Below are positions 13,447-14,754 of a stretch of DNA of 14,754 bases, in pieces. Source of the DNA: Actinomycetes bacterium (GTDB lineage: Bacteria > Actinomycetota > Coriobacteriia > Coriobacteriales > Eggerthellaceae). Position 1 is the stretch's first letter. Each line of letters opens with the position of its first letter. The DNA is taken from assembly GCA_023403475.1 (NCBI GenBank), contig JAEYEL010000199.1, forward strand, positions 1-14,754, written 5' to 3'. The notes beneath the pieces are model-generated. The model did not search any database and was not told where the DNA came from. It saw nothing but the letters and a program-made list of their open reading frames with translations. The position numbers and the translations under genes were made by a program.

Positions 13447-14754
13447 ATGCGGCGGGCTCGCCATACGGATGCGCGGTTGGCGCGAACAGCGATACTCGGA
13501 TTCGCCTGCAACCAAGGCTTCGTTTTCTCATTGTTCTACCTTGGGTTCAACCAAGCGTTTCCCGTGGGACACTCGATGTTCGAACGTGCCGAGCTTTTCG
13601 GGACGCTTCTTTTCATGATAGTTTCGTTCACCGTTTTGCGCATTGCAGGCCCATCGACGCGAAACGCCCTGCTCGCCCGTCCGCTGCTTTTGGGTTATGC
13701 GGCTCTTATGGTAACAGGATCGCTTCTGCCCTTTTTCCTTGCCGACAGCTCGATTTTCCACACGGTGGCGGAATGCGCCGTTCTCGGCGTTCCCTCGGGC
13801 TTCATGCTCGCAGCTTGGGGCCGCGCTCTCGGGCGGTTTCCCATTGCGCGCTCGGTGCCCGAAGTGTTCATAGGGTCGGCGCTTGCTGCGGCGGTGTGCT
13901 TCGCGTTCGCCTGCGTTCCCTTTGACGAGGCTAAGCTTGCATTGGGCATTTTGCCAGTGGGCAGCGCGCTTTCGCTTCGCCACCTTGCGGGTGCGATGCA
14001 AGATGACGCGCCTGCGCAATCGGTCGGCGCCTCTGTGCGCAAGGCGTCGCGCCTTTCTCTCAAGATACTGGCCGGCACGACGGTTTTCGGCCTTGCGACG
14101 GGTTTCATGGAAACCTATGGATCCGACCCCGGCATGGAAACGACCCCGACGTTTCCCGTAACTTTGTTCTTGTTCGTGCTGTTCTGCTTGGCCGCTCTGC
14201 AGCTTTTCAGCGTAGGTTCGTCGCAAAGCGCCGAAGAGCAGATGCGTTTCCTGCGCTTCTTGCGCGGCGAACCTTCCTTCGAAGAGAGCGGCCCTCTTGA
14301 CGATTCCTATCGTTTGGCGGTTCTGCTCATGATGGCCGGCTTTCTGTTCGTGCCGGTGCTAGGCGACTTCGGCGTGCCGGGCGAGGCCATCGTGCTGGCG
14401 GGATACTTGGGGCTTTCGACCGTGCTCATATCGTTGTTCCTGGTCATGGGTCATATATCGGGTCGCGACGCAGCCGTTTCCTTTGCGAGCGGTTTCGCGG
14501 CCCTGTTCGCGGGCGAAATGGCGGGCATCGTTTTCGGCAACGTGATGGAAATTGCCGCAAGAAGCTCCCAGACGCCCTACATCGTGGTGGCGTGCGCGGG
14601 CCTGGCGGCGCTGTTCTCCTACCTGTTCCTCTTCACCGAGCGCGATTTCCGAGACCTTTCTATGGCAGTGCGCGATGTTGATCGGTTCGGGGAAGCGTGC
14701 GCGCGGCTTACGCGCGAGGCGGGGCTTTCGCAGCGCGAGGCCGAAATCCTGCCG
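13447..14754 (+). CDS. Membrane-bound LuxR-type transcriptional regulator (3' end outside window)
   Basis: The frame is open from 13447 to the window end (436 residues seen). I count about twelve hydrophobic segments, for example GTLLFMIVSFTVLRIAG, PVTLFLFVLFCLAALQLFSV and YIVVACAGLAALFSYLFLF. The last is followed by a soluble stretch ending LTREAGLSQREAEILP, the first helix of a LuxR/GerE helix-turn-helix. Large families of 12-helix proteins with a C-terminal LuxR domain are typical of Eggerthellaceae and are thought to sense a ligand at the membrane and regulate a nearby gene. The second ATG (13447) was preferred over 13441 because AAGGAG (13434-13439) is then 7 bases away instead of 1. The controlled gene and the signal cannot be told; tatA upstream or a gene beyond the edge are candidates. 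Confidence 0.88.
   Translation, partial: MRRARHTDARLARTAILGFACNQGFVFSLFYLGFNQAFPVGHSMFERAELFGTLLFMIVSFTVLRIAGPSTRNALLARPLLLGYAALMVTGSLLPFFLADSSIFHTVAECAVLGVPSGFMLAAWGRALGRFPIARSVPEVFIGSALAAAVCFAFACVPFDEAKLALGILPVGSALSLRHLAGAMQDDAPAQSVGASVRKASRLSLKILAGTTVFGLATGFMETYGSDPGMETTPTFPVTLFLFVLFCLAALQLFSVGSSQSAEEQMRFLRFLRGEPSFEESGPLDDSYRLAVLLMMAGFLFVPVLGDFGVPGEAIVLAGYLGLSTVLISLFLVMGHISGRDAAVSFASGFAALFAGEMAGIVFGNVMEIAARSSQTPYIVVACAGLAALFSYLFLFTERDFRDLSMAVRDVDRFGEACARLTREAGLSQREAEILP

Overview
High-GC DNA with several GTG/TTG starts, strong AGGAGG-type ribosome sites, a selenocysteine tRNA beside fdhE, and a polytopic membrane protein that runs into a LuxR-type helix-turn-helix. Together these point to an anaerobic actinobacterium of the class Coriobacteriia, most likely Eggerthellaceae. 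The lineage is an inference from gene content and style; no marker gene was compared.

Layout: (a) 174-2460, a two-gene unit of an XRE-cupin regulator and an AMP-forming acyl-CoA synthetase. (b) 2461-2793, a gene-free interval. It holds a striking circularly permuted inverted repeat, a probable extended -10 promoter, and a leader terminator with an interrupted T-tract. (c) 2794-11078, the translation/transcription operon rimP-nusA-rnpM(ylxR)-infB-rbfA-nrnA-truB-ribF. All genes are on the plus strand, gaps are short, and nrnA/truB/ribF overlap. It serves 30S assembly, transcription elongation and termination, RNase P modulation, translation initiation, nanoRNA and pAp turnover, tRNA pseudouridylation, and FMN/FAD synthesis. 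(d) 11186-11283, selC (tRNA-Sec, anticodon UCA) on the minus strand. It is divergent from an unrecognised 49-residue membrane-type small protein at 11394-11543. (e) 11554-13299, a regulated-looking upstream region followed by fdhE and then tatA. (f) 13447-end, a 12-helix membrane protein with the beginning of a LuxR-type DNA-binding domain, cut by the window end.

The part most worth attention is selC / small ORF / fdhE / tatA. tRNA-Sec supplies selenocysteine, FdhE matures formate dehydrogenase, and TatA exports folded cofactor-loaded enzymes. The arrangement therefore looks like an accessory island for an exported, probably selenium-containing formate dehydrogenase whose structural genes lie outside the window. 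The small ORF and the structured leader before fdhE are the least explained pieces. NusA carries a Cys/His C-terminal tail that is not part of the core protein, and the leader of its own operon has a weak, NusA-dependent-looking terminator. No CRISPR array, insertion sequence or phage gene was seen.
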